Shown here in pieces: positions 1 to 12,168 of a stretch of DNA of 64,000 nt (the stretch's first letter is position 1; every line of letters starts with the position of its first letter). The DNA is from Humulus lupulus (Eukaryota; Streptophyta; Magnoliopsida; Rosales; Cannabaceae). The stretch is from assembly GCF_963169125.1 (NCBI RefSeq), contig NC_084802.1:32022107-32086106 (forward strand), written 5' to 3'. The notes under the pieces are model-generated. The model made no database searches. It saw only the letters and a program-made list of their open reading frames with translations, and was not told where the DNA came from. The translations under genes and the position numbers were made by a program.

Positions 1-2341
1 AAAATTACTGAATAAAGGGTCACTTATTTAAGTTTGGAATAGATAGAAGTTATAAGATGTGGTTTTTGCAAGGAGAAAAAAAATCATATTTAGTATAGAA
101 TCTCCATCTAAGAAGAATAACTGTGATTATGTGAATGATGATGAGAGAGATGCCATTGCAGAAATGATAGGTGATGCACAATTTGAATCACATTTTGATC
201 CAGTGAAATTTCAACAATTTTAGAGGATGTTGAGAAACTCATTTACCATGGTTGTAATAAGTTCACTAAACTGTCAACACTTCTTAGGTTGTATAATATA
301 AAAGCTAAACATGGGCTGAATGATAAGAGCTTTACGGATATACTTTCCTTTCTAGGAGAGTTATTACCTGAAAATAATGAAATGTCATTGTCATTTTATG
401 AGGCAAAGAAGACATTGCGTTCATTAGGCATGCAATACGACAAAATTCATGCTTGTCCTAATGATTGCATCTTGTATCGAAAAGGATTGGTTGATACAAA
501 TGCATGTCCGACTTATGGTGAGTTAAGATGGCAGAAGAAAAAGAATTATGATGAGGTTAGGGTAGGAGTTCCTGCAAAAATTTTATGGTACTTATCGCCT
601 TTACCTAGTTTGATTCGACTTTATCGAAATGTTGATCATGCTAAAAACTTAACATGGCATGCCAATGATAGAATACAAGATGGTAAACTTAGACATCCAT
701 CTAACTCGCTTGCTTGGAAGAGAGTCGATTGGAAATGTCCTGAGTTTTGTAATGAACCTAGAAATATTCGTCTAGGCCTTTCTACTGATGGAATTAATCC
801 ACATACTTCCCTAAGTAGTAAATATAGTTGTTGGCCTGTTATGCTTGCCATGTACAATCTACCACCATGGTTGTGTATGAAGACGAAGTTTACTATGTTG
901 ACATTATTGATATCAGATCCTAAACAACCCGGAAATGGCATTGATGTATATCTAGCTCCTCTTATTGATGATTTAAGCACTCTATGGTATGAAGGTGTTG
1001 ATGCTTATGATGCATATAGGAAAGAAGGGTTCAAACTTAGAGCTGTGTAGTTATGGACCATTAATGATTTTCCTGCCATAGGCAACTATCTGGGTTTAGT
1101 GTGAAAGGGCATAAGGCATGCCCTATATGTGAGGAGAACACATGTTCTTAATATTTGAAGCACTCTAGAAAGATTTGTTACATGGGACACAAAAAGTTCT
1201 TACCCCGCAATCATGTCTTCCGAACATGGGAAAAACCATTCAATGGGTCACAAGAGTTTGCAATGGCTCCACCACCATTATTTGGAAGACAATTGGTTGA
1301 AAAGTTGGATAAAGTCCAATTCAAACTAGGAAAGCACAAACAGAGCATGAAAAGAAAGAGAGGATTTGAAAATGGTGAGGAGCTTCAAATTGATCCTAAG
1401 GTTTGTTGGAAGAAGAAGTATATTTTCTTTGAGCTTGAATACTGGGATCATTTGGTCCTACGTCATAACTTGGATGTCATGCATATTGAGAAAAATGTGT
1501 CTGATAGCCTTATTAATACATTGTTGAATATTCCTGGATGGAGTAAGGATGGAATTAAAGCTCGACTAGATTTAAAAGATATGGATGGGCGTACAAATTT
1601 AGCACCAAAGGGTAGTGAGAAACGAACATATTTACCACTAGCGTATTATACCTTGAATAAAGAAGAGAAACGAGGAATTTGTCATTGTTTGGCCACTGTG
1701 AAAGTTCCAGAAGGTTATTCCTCTATTTTGACATTGGTAGATATGAAGAACTTGAATTTAGTTGGGTTGAAATCTCACGATCATCATACACTTTTACAAC
1801 ACATTCTACCAATTGTTATTCGCTCTGTCTTACCCAAAAAGGTTCGGAATGCCCTCACAAGATTTTGCTTGTTCTTTAAATCTCTTTGTTATAAAGTGGT
1901 AGATGTTTCTAAGTTGGACAAACTTGAATCAGAAATCATATGCACTTTGTGCTTGTTGGAGCAATTCTTTCCACTTTTTTTTTTTTTTTTGATAATATGG
2001 TTCACCTAACAGCTCATTTGGTGAAAGAAGTGAGATTGTGTGGACCAGTGTATTTAAGATGGATGTACCCTTTTGAAAGGTAAATGAAGATTCTAAAAGG
2101 TTATGTCAGAAATAGAAGCAGGCATGAGGGTTGCATTATTGAATCTTATATCGTTGAAGAAGCAATGGAGTTTTGTTCAGATTACTTGTTAGGTGTTTCA
2201 AGTGTTAGGGCATGTCCATCTCAAATTGAGATAGAAATTAGTAAAGGTGGAAGAGGTGGTGTTGTTTCGGAAATAAATCAAGTTGATCGAGATGAAGCTC
2301 ATCGCTTAGTCTTACAAAATGTTAACGATGTTCAACCCTAA
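1..2341 (+). pseudogene. TNP2-type CACTA transposase (with DUF4218 region), decayed
   Basis: Translated blocks at 130-225, 240-1050, 1060-2009 and 2010-2341 together read as a plant TNP2 transposase, which normally catalyses excision and integration of CACTA elements in the nucleus. Visible family landmarks are FYEAKKTLRSLGMQYDKI, HACPNDCILYRKG, LSTDGINPH, KGHKACPICEENT and DVMHIEKNV, then the DUF4218 stretch with VRLCGPVYLRWMYPFER and EGCIIESYIVEEAMEFCSDY. The frame breaks near 220 and 290, has a UAG at 1048-1050 where the family has Trp, and carries a run of about 18 T at 1973-1990 that disrupts the DUF4218 part. The N-terminus lies outside the window. The protein family is clear; exact exon borders are not. 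Confidence 0.85.
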
Positions 2342-2639
2342 CATCAAGTAAGATACTTTTAATTCTAATTCTTTTGAACAAGTTAATGATATAAGTAGTT
2401 AACTTTGAAAACATAATGAAGTTTGGATCACTCTATTTTCAAGGGAGCATTTCAATTGGATCAAAAGTTCCTATCCAACTAAGTCAAAGAATAAAAAATG
2501 GCTACAAGATGAACATTATCGAATTTTTAGCACTTGGTTAGAAAATCAGGTACAAAATTATTGTTTTGTGTTTCAAGGGGCCTAGTTTTAAGTTAGGATG
2601 ATATTTTTATATTTTATATATCTGATTTTTTTTAAAATT

Positions 2640-3250
2640 TTTGTTTGTAGGTCCTAATTGAATTGAGTAAAGCACCTAATACAGTGTCAGAATCATTAAA
2701 ATTGATATCATGAGGCCCTACGTTTAATGTGATTAAATATCAATCTTATTATATAAATGGTACTCAATTTAACACAATGGATCGTGATAATAGTAGAAAG
2801 ACACAAAATTATGGTGTTAGTATTGTCGCCAAAGCTTGTCAAGCATCTAGTTCCAAGGATAAAAATCTCATAGAATGTGATATGGCATTCTACGGAGTTA
2901 TTAATGAAATTTGGGAATTAGAATTCCTCTTTTTTTATGTGATTGGGTGAAGAGTGATAGTGGGGTTAAACAAGAGAACTTCAGATTTACATTGGTTGAC
3001 TTGAATTGAATAGGGCACAAATATGACCGATTTATAATGGCCTCCCAAGTCAAGCAAGTTTTCAATGTCACTAATCCTTTAGATGCTCGCTGGTCGGTTG
3101 TGTTAACAAGCCAACCAAAAGACTATCACCTAAAAGAATCTCACAACGGTTGTTTTACTCGAACAAGAAACTTTTGTGCTTGACGCACCACTTCCTGATG
3201 TCACCACATTGGTTTACGTGAGGATGGTGAAGGTTTATGGTTTGAAAATT
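2640..3250 (+). pseudogene. DUF4216-like C-terminal block of CACTA transposase
   Basis: The reading frame around 2700-2950 contains GPTFNVIKYQSYYINGTQF, TMDRDNSRKTQNYGVS and IECDMAFYGVINEIWELEF. This matches the DUF4216 domain that usually follows DUF4218 in plant CACTA TNP2 proteins. Further degraded sequence continues to about 3250 with several stops. It is preceded by an intron-like AT-rich stretch ending in TTTGTAG at 2650. I infer that it is the last part of the upstream transposase gene, not a separate gene. Confidence 0.7.
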
Positions 3251-3399
3251 AAGTGTTACTTGACAAATTTAGTGATTTTTACATGAAAACACTTTTAGAA
3301 CAAGGTACTTTGCATTTTGTTTTGTTAACCTTTGGTGGGAAACCACTGCAATACTTTGTGGAGTAACTTTTATTATTCTTCAAATGTAGGTACAAAAAT

Positions 3400-5223
3400 A
3401 TGAATCCCCCTTTATCTAATGATGATGTTGACCCATTTGGCGATGACAATGATGAGATGGGTGAAATCCCACAAGAAGTTGAAATTCCGAAGATATATAG
3501 GGGTAAAACAGTTTGCGCTGATGTCATAAAGGCTAGAAGTGAGGGTCAAAAATTAGTGGTTGAGTATAATAAATTGGAAAGGGGGCAACGAAGATGGCAA
3601 GTTGTATTGGAGTGTTGGCACGTTGTTACATTCCTTTGAATATCGATGACTGGAGGTTGGTCCCAAATGAAACTAAAGAGCTAATTTGGAAGGAAATTAA
3701 TGTAAGTTTTTAAATTTTATTAACTTGTATATAAGTGAACATATAGTTGTTTATTAATTGATTAATTATTTTGTTTATTTATGTAGGAGTCATTCGATGT
3801 ACAAGCCACATCTAAAGCAAAAGTTGTGAGTGAAGTCAGGGACTGATTGAGAGATTGGAAGAGTTGGCTAACAAAAAATAAAGTTAAGAAGTACAAAGAA
3901 AAAGCTCATGAACTTCTTGCCCATCCACCAGATGCATGGAGCAATTGGATCAAACAAGATGATTGGGAAGGATTCGTTGCTAAGAGATTATCTCCTCAGT
4001 GGGCTGAGCTAAGAAAAAAAAAACAAGGTGCACGGGCACAGAACAAATACAATCACCGCACAGGACGGAGTGGTTACAAATAGATAGAGTAACAACTTGA
4101 AGAAGAATTAGGCCACGAAGTAACAGATTTTGATAGAGCTGGTATGTGGATAAGGATTAAAAAAGACAAAAAAGGAGAGTCAACTGAGGATGTAGCGTCA
4201 ATTATGGAGAACATTATGAGTATAATTTTACTTCTTTACTAATTAACATTTTTAAATGGAAGTTCATATTAATTATTAACTAATTTGATTTTGTATATAG
4301 GTTGACTGCAAAAAAAAGGTAGCAGAAGGAAATTTGGTGGTGGAAGGATCCAAAGATGTCCTAACTTTGGCTTTGGGTACCCCTACCCAATTTTTTAAGA
4401 CACCAAAGCCTAAGAGAAAAAGTCAGCTCGACGTAACTACTTCAGAAGATAGCCGCATTAATAGGCTGGAAGAGTAACTTCGACAATCTGATGAGAGGAA
4501 CTGTCAAACTGAGGAGAAGTTAAATCAATTGATGGAGCAATTTAGGTCGACACTGAAGAATATTGGTGAGTCATTGCATGCATTTGGTTCTTGTGTGGGA
4601 AGAGCAGCCGCTAATGTATTACCACCACCACTAGCACCATATGTTGAACAAGTGGTTGTTCCACCAATACTAGCACAACCACCACTACCACCACATGTTC
4701 AACCAGTGTTTACTCCACCAGAACCACAAGTTCCACTGACTAGGCATGAGGTATTCTTATTACCATAATCAACTTAGCAAATGTTAATGCTTAATAATTT
4801 CACTATTGTACTATATTTATTATTTCTTTCTAATGCAGCATATTAAATGCAAGCTTGCTATCAAAACGAGAGACAACATAGTTGCATCGGGATACATAAT
4901 TAAGACTAATAGTACAGATATCCATGGAAAAAATATGCCTAAAGAAGTTGCTCGTGTAGTCGTTGAGGTAGCCCACGAAGAGATGGCTAGGCTACAATTT
5001 CCTAATTTGAATGCAGGGATCATTTTGGTAGGTCAAGCAGTTGGAGTACAAGTAGCATGGCATAAACATCTTATTGTTGACGAAAGTGAGCAGGGCCAGG
5101 TAATGTCTATAAGTTATTAACGCCTAACTTATTTTATTTTAAAATTTATTTTATTTTAACTTTTCCTTGGGTCATAAGCATAAGAGAAAGCAAGAAGATA
5201 TTGAGGCGATGATATCTTCCACT
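3400..5223 (+). pseudogene. TNPA-like / Ulp1-protease gene of CACTA D, 5' part (interrupted by element A)
   Basis: This is the second gene of element D. Exon 3400-3650 starts MNPPLSNDDVDPFGDD and leads into YRGKTVCADVIKARSEGQK, followed by material resembling the plant Ptta/EnSpm transposase family (exon 3787-4200, with LAHPPDAWSNWIKQDDWEGF). A proline-rich block lies at 4620-4740. A block at 4840-5100 (DIHGKNMPKEVARVVVEVAH, VGVQVAWHKHLIV) is typical of the region just before the protease in these proteins. GT/AG introns are visible, for example GTATTC at 4750 and the AG at 4839. The final exon (about 5177-5223) stops at the insertion point of element A and resumes in the same frame at 35025. 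In-frame stops near 3638, 3846 and 4083 show decay. Confidence 0.75.
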
Positions 5224-6068
5224 TGTTGACTGTGTTTTTGGCCAACGACATGTAGACATCAAAACGACAAAAAACCTTCAAGAGAAATATACGACACAAA
5301 ATTTTTTTATAGTGGTTCAGCCCCAATGTGTTGGTAATAGCCTAATCCACTTAGAGTTATGATTATAGATCTACACTCAAGATCAGATGAACCTGAGTCA
5401 ACAGAGTTTCTTCAGTGTAGATTAAAAGAATACAAGAGTTCTCTCAAGATACAATTACTTTCTCCCTGGAAAATTGAAATCCGAAACCTTTTATGATGCC
5501 ATGAGCCTTGTATTTATAGGCTCAGGATCGTACAGATGATGTCCCCCATAATCGGGATATTTTTTTATTCTTCCTATATTCAATTAATAATAATATTCAA
5601 AATACAAAAAAACACTATTTTTATGGGATAATCTGAGAGATTCCCGCGCAGGTATGACCGATTCTTGTTGAAGCCGTTACTGGGATCTTTTGCGTAGCCT
5701 GCTTTGTTTAGTCGGTCCACATCATACCAAAAACTGAAGGGCCAAAATTCCTCATTGGTCGGCCAAACCTTCACTGGTCGGACAAACACCTGACTGGTCG
5801 GACATGCACGGCGGACATGCACCTGACTGGGCGGACAAGCACCTGTCCGGTTGGCCAAGGACATGACTGGTCGGCCAAGGGCATTGACTGGGCGGACAAG
5901 CATGTGATTGGTCGGCCAAGGTCATGACTAGTCGGTCATGACACTTGACTGGTCAGTCAAAAATCTTCACTGGTCTACCGGGTCACTCCTAAGCCAGATT
6001 ACCCAGCCATTCCTTGCCATTTGTCACTTCCATTGCCACGTCATCGTTTTCAAATTTTGGGGATAACA
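5224..6068 (-). repeat. 3' LTR of retrotransposon A
   Basis: Read on the minus strand it begins TGTTATCCCC and ends GTCAACA. It matches 34187-35019 along its length with scattered substitutions and one indel of about 13 bases. Between about 5750 and 5960 it holds an array of short units built on CTGGTCGG(C/A)CAAG. On the minus strand this array lies in the U3 part, where LTR enhancers usually sit. Confidence 0.93.
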
Positions 6069-6083
6069 TTTTCCCCCCAAGTT
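6069..6083 (-). other. Polypurine tract of element A
   Basis: On the minus strand, CTTGGGGGGAAAA lies immediately before the 3' LTR start TGTTATCC. A purine run touching the LTR is where plus-strand DNA synthesis is primed. Its position fixes the minus orientation of A. Confidence 0.85.
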
Positions 6084-6296
6084 TATTATATGATGTTCTC
6101 ACATAATAAAAAAATTTCTCCACTGCTGACGACACAATAAAAAAATCCAACTGTTCATTTTCCCGCCCATGCAATAGACCACGACTCCATAGCAGACCAC
6201 GATCACTGGAATTAACTGCTCACAATCGTGGGGAGAAAAAAAAATACTCAAGGAATTCCAAGGGTCTAAAAATAAGTGGCAATTTCAACTTTTTTT

Positions 6297-6306
6297 CCTT
6301 TAAATA
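6297..6306 (+). promoter_or_regulatory. Putative TATA box of the opposite-strand gene in A
   Basis: TTTAAATAG lies in a short spacer between the 3' LTR and the plus-strand gene. About 180 bases downstream is a clear splice donor (GTAAGTG at 6486), so a short untranslated first exon is plausible. Element B has a TATA box at the equivalent place. No transcription start is proven. Confidence 0.5.
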
Positions 6307-6485
6307 GACCCAAAAGTGCTCATACTCTCATAACCAAAAGGAGAGCAAAAAATTTCCCTCATCTTTCCCCTCTTGACCGAATACCCCAAGCCTTCTTCTT
6401 TGCCGAAAGTCTCCAAAATTCCAAGGAAAGCTCCCATTTTTTTCCAAGCAATCACAAGGGCTCTTCAAGAAATCTACACATTTGG

Positions 6486-7566
6486 GTAAGTGTTCTTCCT
6501 TATCTCAACCTATGTGTTTTTTTTTATAAGCTTTAAGAAAAAATAGGTGTAGGCCGAAACCCCCATAGGAAACTTTCCCCTTCAATTTGTGCATGAATCT
6601 TTGAAATACAATGTGTTTTGTGGCTGTTTTGATGCTGTTTAGGTTATGGGTAACTCAATCTTGTCTTTAATTTCATGGAAATTTGAAGAAAAATGAATTT
6701 TTCAACCTAAATTGCATGTATGTGTTTATGGGTATTTGATGATATATAGGGTCTCTAGAACATTTGAAACCTTTCAAACCACCCATTTTGATCTTGTTGT
6801 TGTGTATTTTGGATGAGGAATTGTGTTTGTGTCCTATGGAATTTAGGGCTTTTGTTTTTCGAAATGGGTTTAGGGTTGTGCATTCATGGATGATTGGCCA
6901 TAGCTTTTTTCTTGCTTGAATCTCGGAAATGTCTATGGTTGTTCGGACACAAAGAGATTTGCCTTGATTTTTATGCCCACCGATCGGTCACCAAGCAGGA
7001 GCCCCTCGGACCAACTCTCCACCCGATCGGATGCCAACTGCTGCTCCTCGGACCAACCCATGACTGCCCCTCGGAAGCCCAGCACAGCCCCTCAACACCT
7101 GCTCGGACGCCTCGGCACATCCCTCGGACGCGTGCATCAGCTCCTCGGATAGGCACGGTCTGCTCGGATGACTTCATACATTGGCTCGGATGACACGCAG
7201 CTTCCCAGACACGCACATGCCATCCGATCGGCACATACATCACGCGGGCCACTCGGACACGCCCCAACATCTGCTCGGACACCCCAGGCCACCCTCTAGG
7301 ACATCACGCGAGCCACTCAGACATGCCCCAGCATCCGCTCGGGAGTAGCCTCACCCGACCGGTCTTACACGCTCCCAAGCCTTAGGGTTTTCAAAAATAA
7401 TTCATACATTATTTTTTCCTTTACACATGTTCAATCTAGGGAGTAAAAAGTATTTTTACTACCCTACCCAATAAAATATTTCCTGAGTAGTAAATAAATA
7501 TATTTTTTTGAATCAATTGACTTATATTTGTTTGGTTACTCACCTCTCCTTATTTATTTTTTGTAG
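6486..7566 (+). other. Leader intron of the opposite-strand gene in A, with a CTCGGA-rich GC island
   Basis: The donor GTAAGTG at 6486 and acceptor TTTTTTGTAG ending at 7566 bound a stretch with no useful frame. The acceptor abuts the ATG at 7567. Inside, 6945-7370 is unusually GC-rich and made of irregular copies of CTCGGAC/CTCGGAT and CCGATCGG. Element B has the same arrangement with a 497-bp intron. Confidence 0.6.
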
Positions 7567-9000
7567 ATGAATCACTTCGACTATAGGGGAAGTGACAATC
7601 ATACAAATTCTGACACTTCCATTCCGCAATCAAGCGATACTCCTCAAAGCAGCAACTCTTCGTCAAAGTCTCCTAGCAGCCGCACCCCCGAGGATCGCCT
7701 TCGTCGTCTAAAAAAAATCCTTCCCCGATCAGCCTTATATCTACTCCACGAAGAACAGTTTCTCAATCAACAGGCTGAGCAGTCAGAAATGAGGGTAAAG
7801 AAATCTAACTGACTCCTTCAGGACCAGGACCCTCAGGTAGCTCGCAGAGAAGTACAGAAAGCAGTGGAATGCAGTGAGGTCCGAACTGCGACTTCTTCAA
7901 GACCACCCCGCCAAACGCAAAAACTCATCAAGCCTCGGAGAAAAATTACTCATAAATTTACTACCGAGATCCAGCGATTAGCCGTTCAAAAACCAAGAAA
8001 AGAAGGAGAAGAAACACCTTCTTGGTTTACAGCCAAGCCCTCTAAACTTAACCCTGGCATGTTCGACAAACACATTCAAGCCTTGGGCCTGAGAGGGGTT
8101 AATGTGATATGTCCACGCCCTCATCAGAGAGCCAACAAGCCTGACAGACCTTACTGTGCCTGGTCTAGGCACCATGTATACGCAGGAGCTACCATCCCGC
8201 TACATTCTTTCTTCTGGTCGGTAGCGGACTACTTCAACGTCTCTCCCTTCCAGATTTCTCCCAATGGGATTCAGGCGTTGTCCGCTCTATACATCCTTTA
8301 CTTCCTGCAAGGTTGGGATCCACCCACTCCTCATGAAGTGCATTATCTCTTCGACTTCAGGACTAACCTAAGTCACAAGAATACATGTTTTTTCCACCTC
8401 TTCCACGGGCATAAAGGGATTAAATACCTCCATGTTATCTCTCATAAGTCGAATCCTGGAAAATACTATACAGAGTGTTTTCTCACTTCAGATATCAAAG
8501 CCAACAATTTAGCCTTCACACACGCAGGTCCATTTCACCAGCCCTTGCCTACCAAAGAAATGTGTTCTTGGGCAAAAGAGTTGGCTAATATGTGCACCGA
8601 GGAGAAGAATGTGAAAGAGTTGGTTACTGTGGATAATCTTCAGATGGTGGGCCTATTACCAAGTAACCAGAACATCATAGTAGAGAGTACTACCGAGGAA
8701 GCTAATGCAAGTGACCAGTCCAACGCCGATACTGAGGTAGTGACCGATCAGTTCTCTCCTGGACCGTCTCCCTACTCTCGTAGACCAGGTGACCTTATCA
8801 TTAGGGAACCCCAGCCAGAATATCAATGCAGACGTGTTATTCCCACACAGCCTGGGAAAGGAAAGACCATCCAGCTTCATAGAGACTTAAGCTCATCATC
8901 TGATGAAGAGGATGACTTCCTTGACCAAATCCTAAACTCAAGTCTAGTAGTCATAGTGAGATGTTTGATTTTAAATAACTTGGTTATATGGGATTTATAG
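7567..9000 (+). pseudogene. Opposite-strand ORF of element A, 'putative gypsy type transposon' domain
   Basis: One plus-strand frame runs from ATG 7567 to 9000, broken only by UGA at 7810-7812. The N-terminus is Ser-rich, then ILPRSALYLLHEEQF. A core domain at about 8150-8350 contains AGATIPLHSFFWSVADYF, PFQISPNGIQALSALYIL and GWDPPTPHEVHYLFDF. This resembles the plant family Pfam calls 'putative gypsy type transposon' (PF04195, named from memory of the family). Element B has the same domain (AGALLPLKSFF, PFQLN, LSALRSLY, GWKGPSPQEILYLF). The C-terminal part is acidic and Ser-rich (SSSSDEEDDF). It lies between integrase and the 3' LTR, opposite to pol. Function is unknown. The donor for the next exon is unclear. 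Confidence 0.7.
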
Positions 9001-9080
9001 AGCTGTCTGGTAGTTGTAAAGTATTTACCCACATATTGCTTTATTTTTTACTAACAAATCTTGTGTTTACTCTTTTGCAG

Positions 9081-9898
9081 ATTCAGAGATGTTCAGGCAA
9101 TTCAACACCTCTCTTGCCCAAAAGAGGAAATCTGAGGAAGGAAGTGGCTCCAACCCCCCAAGCAAAGTTCCAAGGACAACTTCGACCAGCCAAGGGAGAC
9201 AACCTGAGGAGTCGATTACAATCCCGTAGCTGACCCCTTCGTCGATTTGTCTTACAAAGAGGGCTCGGTCAGCTGATGAATGTAAGTATTCTATCACAAG
9301 ACAGTTTGTTATTAATATTTTTACTTATAGTAACTTCCTGTTTTCCATGCAGTCGCTTATCATCATCAGCCACGCTCAGCACCGAGCAGTAGACTACAAG
9401 GAATTGATCAAGGTCTTAAATGATCAACTAGTGGATGCTCAAACTAAAGTGGGGACTTTAACTTCTTCGGAAAAGGATCTCAAATCCAATGTGGAGCAGG
9501 CAGAGAAGATCGTGGCTGAGCAGAATGTGTCTCTTAGGGGGCTGTCTGATGAGAATCAAAAACAAATTCAAATCAACAAGTCGTTGACTAATCAGCTGGA
9601 GAAACTGACTCGTGAGAACGAGGAGCTAAAGCAAGAGAAAGAAGCCGATCTCGCTCGCTATGAGGAAATTTGTTTCAACTGCTTTTACCAGGTGTGGAAG
9701 ATGAACAAGTCTCTCAACCTTGACTTTCTCACAGAGGAAGCTAAGGCAAAAGAGCTTGCAAAATGTGAGGCAAAGGCTGTTGAGGAGGCAGCTAATCCTG
9801 CTGGCACCACACCTTTTTCCCCCACGCTGTCATTCCGACCGGAAGAAGCAACTGATGCTGAGGAAGGTGTTGATCAAGCTGCCATAGCCGACCAGTGA
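9081..9898 (+). pseudogene. 3' exons of the opposite-strand gene in A: basic region, then coiled coil
   Basis: An exon after the acceptor TTTTGCAG (ending 9080) reads SEMFRQFNTSLAQKRKSEEG and further basic sequence, with one UAG near 9230, up to the donor GTAAGT at 9282. After the acceptor CATGCAG (ending 9352) the last exon starts Ser-Leu and reads a heptad-like coiled coil (KVGTLTSSEKDLKSNVEQAE, ENEELKQEKEADLARYEE). It then has CFYQVWKMNKSLNLDFL and an acidic tail ending at 9898. Element B has the same intron phase and the same order (MYRMWAYNEDLDTSFL), so this is a conserved exon and not a random frame. Three copies of a 19-base CATCCGACCAGAGAGCC unit follow the stop. Confidence 0.65.
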
Positions 9899-10857
9899 TC
9901 TTCCATCCGACCAGAGAGCCTCCATCCGACCAGAGAGCCTTCATCCGACCAGCTGACTAGTAGACCTTTATTTTGTATTTTGCTATGTACTCTTGCTCGT
10001 ATGGCTGAGCTATGGACACTTTACCTTTTTTTTAGACTTAATCATTTAAAAGTTTTATTACATAGATGCCTTATATTTTCACATGAGTACTTAGTTTTCT
10101 AACTTAGAACTTCTAAACATTTCATAAGTTACTACTAAGCATGCTTTCTCACATTCTTATTGCTCTAACATCTTATGAGCATAGCTTTTTATTTACACAC
10201 GAATAGTTGTTCTTAACTTAAAATTTGAAAAAATTCCAAGTTAATTAAGCTTTGTAAAACAAGTTAGCTTAACGACCCTTTTGACTTCAAAGACTTACAA
10301 GTCAGCCTGAAAAAAAAAATATTTGCTCGTGTTCTTATTGCTTGTGTTGAAGTGTATACCAGTATACCCTATGTGCCCCCCAAGTGATTGAGGGTTGAAA
10401 AATCCTTGATCACTTGCTACTTGACCAAATTTGTTCGAGCAGTTATTACTCGTGAAACACATTGAATATGCAAAGGATATTTCAGCAGTTAACACTGCAA
10501 AAACATGCAACTATTTAAACGTTGGTCATTCATCTGATGGATACCGACCAGTTGAACACTGCCCGGTATTTCCTTTAGAAAACCTTTTTTGTTTTAAGTT
10601 TTAATGATAGTTGAACACTGCCAAAGCAAGAATAATCAACACATATGCAAAATTTGTAGCAAGATTCGACCGCACTGCGCGTGATCTCTTTTATTACTCG
10701 TAAAAAAAAAGGACAAAGCGTGTCTAATTACGAGTCTCAAATAAAATAAAATTGTTCAAAATAACATGACTGGTTAGCAAATAGCTAGTTCATAAACAAA
10801 CTTAAACAACAAGTTAAACACTTGAGACAAAGCTACTACTCTGTAAGCAGTATTTAT
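9899..10857. other. Noncoding spacer between convergent genes of element A
   Basis: The plus-strand gene ends at 9898 and pol, on the minus strand, ends near 10858, so the two face each other tail to tail. The spacer is AT-rich, with short CATCCGACCAGAGAGCC repeats at 9903-9950 and no convincing frame. It presumably holds both polyadenylation regions. Confidence 0.5.
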
Positions 10858-11936
10858 TGATAATATTTCCTCAAGTGCTCGCCATTCCAATAGTTCCTGA
10901 TCAGCTCTCCATTTAATTGAGCAAGTTTGTAAGTGCTGGGTGGCAAGACTTGCTCAATTTGATACGGTCCCTCCCAGTTTGGTCCTAGTACTCCAGCTGC
11001 CGAGTCTCTGATGAACACCTTTCTGAGGACCAAATCTCTGACCTGGAACTTTCAATCTCTCACTTTGGAATTAAAATAGCGAGCCACCTTTTGCTGATGA
11101 GCAGCAACTCTCAAGCTTGCTTTTTTTCGTCTCTCCTCATGGAAATCTAAAGATTTAGCTAGCAACTGGTGATTCTCCTCCTGGTCATACATGGTTCTTC
11201 GATGAGGTGGTGGGTCTACTTCCACAGGTAACATGGATTCATACCCATATGCCAAGGAAAAAGGGGTATCACCAGTTGTTGTCAGGGCAGTAGTCCTGTA
11301 TGACCAAAAGACTTCTAGTAATTCTTCTGCCCAAGCACCCTTAGCTTGCTCTAGACGCTTTTTTAGAGTATCCTTCAAAGTTTTATTTACGGCCTCAACT
11401 TGCCCATTGGCTTGCGGATGAGCTACCGAGGAGAAACTTTTCGTGATGCCATGTCTAGTGCAGAAATCAGTAAATAAGTCACTATCGAACTGAGTACCGT
11501 TATCAGAGACTATCTTTTTGGGCAGACCGTAGCGACATATTATATTCTTAACCAGAAAATCTAACACTTTCTTTGAGGTGATCGTTGCTAGTGGTTCGAC
11601 TTCGGTCCACTTGGTGAAATAATCCACAGCAACTACTACAAACTGTACTCCTCCTTTCCCTTTGGGTAGTTTCCCGATCAGATCAATGCCCCATACTGCA
11701 AAAGGCCACGGGCTCTGCATTTGCTTTAAGACATTCGGAGGCGCCCAGGGTACTTTCGAAAATCTCTGGCATTTATCACACTTCTTCACGTACTCCATGG
11801 AATCTTCATTCATTGTAGGCCAGAAAAATCCTTGCCGCAAAATCTTTTTAGATAGACTCTGCCCCCCAGCATGATCTCCACAGAACCCCTCGTGCACTTC
11901 AACCAATAAGTTTTTTGACTGGTCTGGTGCTATTCA
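10858..11936 (-). pseudogene. Integrase region of element A
   Basis: The minus-strand frame 11906-11052 begins VHEGFCGDHAGGQSLSKKI (zinc-binding HHCC start) with CDKCQRF. It continues with the catalytic core WGIDLIGKLP (first Asp), IVSDNGTQFDSDL (second Asp) and NGQVEAVNKTL (Glu). The C-terminus, out of frame from 11051 down, reads GVLGPNWEGPYQIE and ends WNGEHLRKYYQ near 10858. The enzyme normally inserts retrotransposon cDNA into chromosomes. All three acidic catalytic residues remain, but the frame is broken at 11052 and upstream of 11906. Confidence 0.9.
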
Positions 11937-12168
11937 CCTGAGTAGAGGCAAAGAGTACCCTCTTCTATACAGCACCCCATCCATCATAATGTACCTAGCA
12001 GCTTGCCTCATAATCTTCTTTGCTTCATTTACGATCATCTGGGAGGATTCCTTGCTAAAGGTAAGCAATGATGGGTGTCATCCAAGTGTCAACTATTATG
12101 ATGGGCATGGCTTCTTGTTCATTAATGCTCGGCTCTGCCAAGTATTTCACTGGTACTATATTTAGAGT

